6,192 nt of DNA from an uncultured Peptostreptococcaceae bacterium (GTDB lineage Bacteria > Bacillota > Clostridia > Peptostreptococcales > Anaerovoracaceae): positions 1 through 6,192 of the forward strand of contig CAJOQI010000065.1 in assembly GCA_905236895.1 (NCBI GenBank), read 5' to 3'. The position numbers and the translations under genes were made by a program. Numbering within the stretch: the first letter of the stretch is position 1; each line of letters opens with the position of its first letter. This document shows positions 4,914-6,192 of this stretch, piece after piece. The notes below the pieces were generated by a model, which was not told where the DNA came from, ran no database searches, and saw nothing but the letters and a program-made list of their open reading frames with translations.

Positions 4914-6192
4914 ATGTCCAAGAAACAGAAAAAGAACCTAGTTAGAATAATCTTAGCCGCGGCGCTCCTAATCGCACTGCACTTCGTGCCGGTGACGGGG
5001 ACTTTGCGGTTTTTGTGTTATATGGTTCCTTATCTTATAGTGGGCTACGACATATTAATCAAGGCGGCCAAGGGAATCAAGAATCTTCAACCCTTTGACG
5101 AAGGCCTGCTTATGACCATAGCCACTCTTGGAGCAATCGCTTTGGCTATTTTTAAAAGCGGTGACTATACGGAGGCTGTGGCCGTAATGCTCTTCTACCA
5201 GGTGGGAGAATGGTTCCAAAGCTATGCCCTTGGAAAGAGCAGAAAGAATATTACGGAGCTGATGGATATTCGCCCCGACTATGCCAATATTATGGAGGAT
5301 GGCCAGCTGGTTCGGGTGGATCCCGATGAAGTTGAGGTAGGAATCCATATAATTTGTCAGCCGGGAGAGAAGGTTCCCATGGACGGAATCGTTATCAAAG
5401 GCCATTCAACCCTGGACACCGCAGCCCTGACCGGGGAGAGCCTCCCCCGCGACATCAAGGAAGGTGAAGAAATCATCAGCGGCTCCATCAATATGACGGG
5501 AGTTCTGGAAATAGAGGTAACAAAGGAATTTGGCGAATCCACCGTCTCAAAGATTCTGGACTTGGTGGAGAATGCCAGCTATAGAAAGGCCCGCTCCGAG
5601 GACTTTATAACAAAGTTCGCCAGGGTATATACTCCGGCGGTGGTAATAAGTGCTCTCGCCTTGGCTTTGATTCCGCCTGTTGTAAGGGTTGGAATCATGG
5701 GCCTTGCACCAAACTGGGGAGATTGGGTATATAGGGCTCTTACCTTCCTTATAATCAGCTGCCCCTGTGCCTTGGTAATCAGCATCCCTTTAAGTTTCTT
5801 TGCGGGAATCGGTGGCGCCAGTCGAGCGGGAGTTCTGATCAAAGGATCCAATTTCCTTGAAGCCCTGTCTCAAACCAAATATCTGGTCTGCGACAAGACG
5901 GGAACCTTAACCAAGGGAAGTTTTGAGGTTGTGGGGATTCATCACAGCAAGATGCTGGAAAAGGATTTGTTGGAGTATGCGGCCATGGCGGAAAGTGCAT
6001 CATCCCATCCCATTAGTAAAAGCATCATAGCGGCTTACGAAGAAGAAACAGGGGAGACCTTGGACAGAACTCAGGTCTCCGACGTAGAAGAAATCAGCGG
6101 ACATGGGGTTAAGGCTGTCGTTAAAGGAAAGAAAGTTGCAGTTGGCAACAACAAGCTGATGAATTCTCTTGGTATAGAAATGCATGAATGCC
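4914..6192 (+). CDS. cadA: P1B-type heavy-metal-transporting ATPase (Zn/Cd/Pb class), 3'-truncated by window edge
   Basis: This integral membrane pump uses ATP to export soft divalent metals; 426 N-terminal residues are visible. Membrane segments lie at about 8-27, 31-49, 65-80, 86-106, 238-260 and 275-300. The actuator-domain motif LTGESLP is at 172-178, the membrane metal site SCPCALVISIP at 282-292 (Cys283, Cys285), the phosphorylation motif DKTGTLT at 327-333 (Asp327), the P1B signature SSHPIS at 363-368 and the nucleotide-domain SGHGV at 395-399. CPCALVIS and the GVLIKG block match Zn/Cd/Pb pumps (CadA/ZntA), not copper pumps (CPCALGLATP). No N-terminal HMA domain is fused; it is encoded just upstream. 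ATG 4914 is the earliest possible start, since an in-frame TAA lies at 4908-4910. The only purine-rich site (AAGGAA 4892-4897) is 16 nt away, so initiation may depend on coupling with the upstream gene. The exact metal is not decided by the visible part. Confidence 0.96.
   Translation, partial: MSKKQKKNLVRIILAAALLIALHFVPVTGTLRFLCYMVPYLIVGYDILIKAAKGIKNLQPFDEGLLMTIATLGAIALAIFKSGDYTEAVAVMLFYQVGEWFQSYALGKSRKNITELMDIRPDYANIMEDGQLVRVDPDEVEVGIHIICQPGEKVPMDGIVIKGHSTLDTAALTGESLPRDIKEGEEIISGSINMTGVLEIEVTKEFGESTVSKILDLVENASYRKARSEDFITKFARVYTPAVVISALALALIPPVVRVGIMGLAPNWGDWVYRALTFLIISCPCALVISIPLSFFAGIGGASRAGVLIKGSNFLEALSQTKYLVCDKTGTLTKGSFEVVGIHHSKMLEKDLLEYAAMAESASSHPISKSIIAAYEEETGETLDRTQVSDVEEISGHGVKAVVKGKKVAVGNNKLMNSLGIEMHEC

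Noticed and set aside
5055..5851. Several - strand open frames opposite the ATPase
   Set aside because: They are shadows of the P-type ATPase, whose TGES, CPC and DKTGTLT motifs are in the + frame.
1..6192. CRISPR array, tRNA/rRNA gene, insertion sequence or riboswitch
   Set aside because: I saw no regularly spaced repeats, cloverleaf, transposase motif, terminal inverted repeats or conserved riboswitch core in the window.

Overview
The window looks like chromosomal DNA of a Gram-positive Clostridia, probably from the Lachnospiraceae. This rests on purine-rich AGGAG-type ribosome sites, an acidic lipoprotein of a style I associate with that family, a UPF0340 (YwlG-type) gene typical of Firmicutes, and the bacterial ribosomal protein S20 gene. 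The taxonomy is an inference; no rRNA or other decisive marker is present.

Left block (1-3559, + strand): a tightly spaced, apparently co-transcribed run. It holds the 3' part of S-adenosylhomocysteine hydrolase (ahcY, short archaeal/Thermotoga-like form), a UPF0340 protein of unknown function (5-nt gap), ammonia-dependent NAD+ synthetase (nadE, 29-nt gap) and a large acidic lipoprotein (44-nt gap). I see no convincing promoter or terminator inside this run. SAH hydrolase uses bound NAD+, so ahcY and nadE have a loose cofactor link. The lipoprotein has no evident functional link to the others.

Middle (3560-4153): rpsT, with its own sigma-A-type promoter (TTGCTT-17-TATAAT) and a strong intrinsic terminator. 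A non-coding stretch of about 180 bp containing several small inverted repeats separates it from the next gene.

Right block (4154-6192): a compact heavy-metal resistance or homeostasis module. An ArsR/SmtB-family metal-sensing repressor on the - strand diverges from a + strand pair. That pair is a stand-alone 72-residue heavy-metal-associated (HMA) domain protein with a CxxC site, followed by a P1B-type (Zn/Cd/Pb class) metal-exporting ATPase cut off by the window end. The two promoters lie back to back in the 135-bp gap. A perfect 7-4-7 inverted repeat (CTTAATT-tatc-AATTAAG) overlaps the -10 and the predicted start of the HMA/ATPase promoter and is the best candidate operator. The likely logic is that metal binding releases the repressor, the HMA protein and ATPase are made, and metal is exported. 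The metal-binding domain usually fused to the N-terminus of such ATPases is here a separate gene. Nothing points to a wholly new system. The less ordinary points are the split HMA/ATPase arrangement, the repressor's mixed His/Cys metal ligands, the SAH hydrolase subtype and the unknown-function gene between ahcY and nadE.
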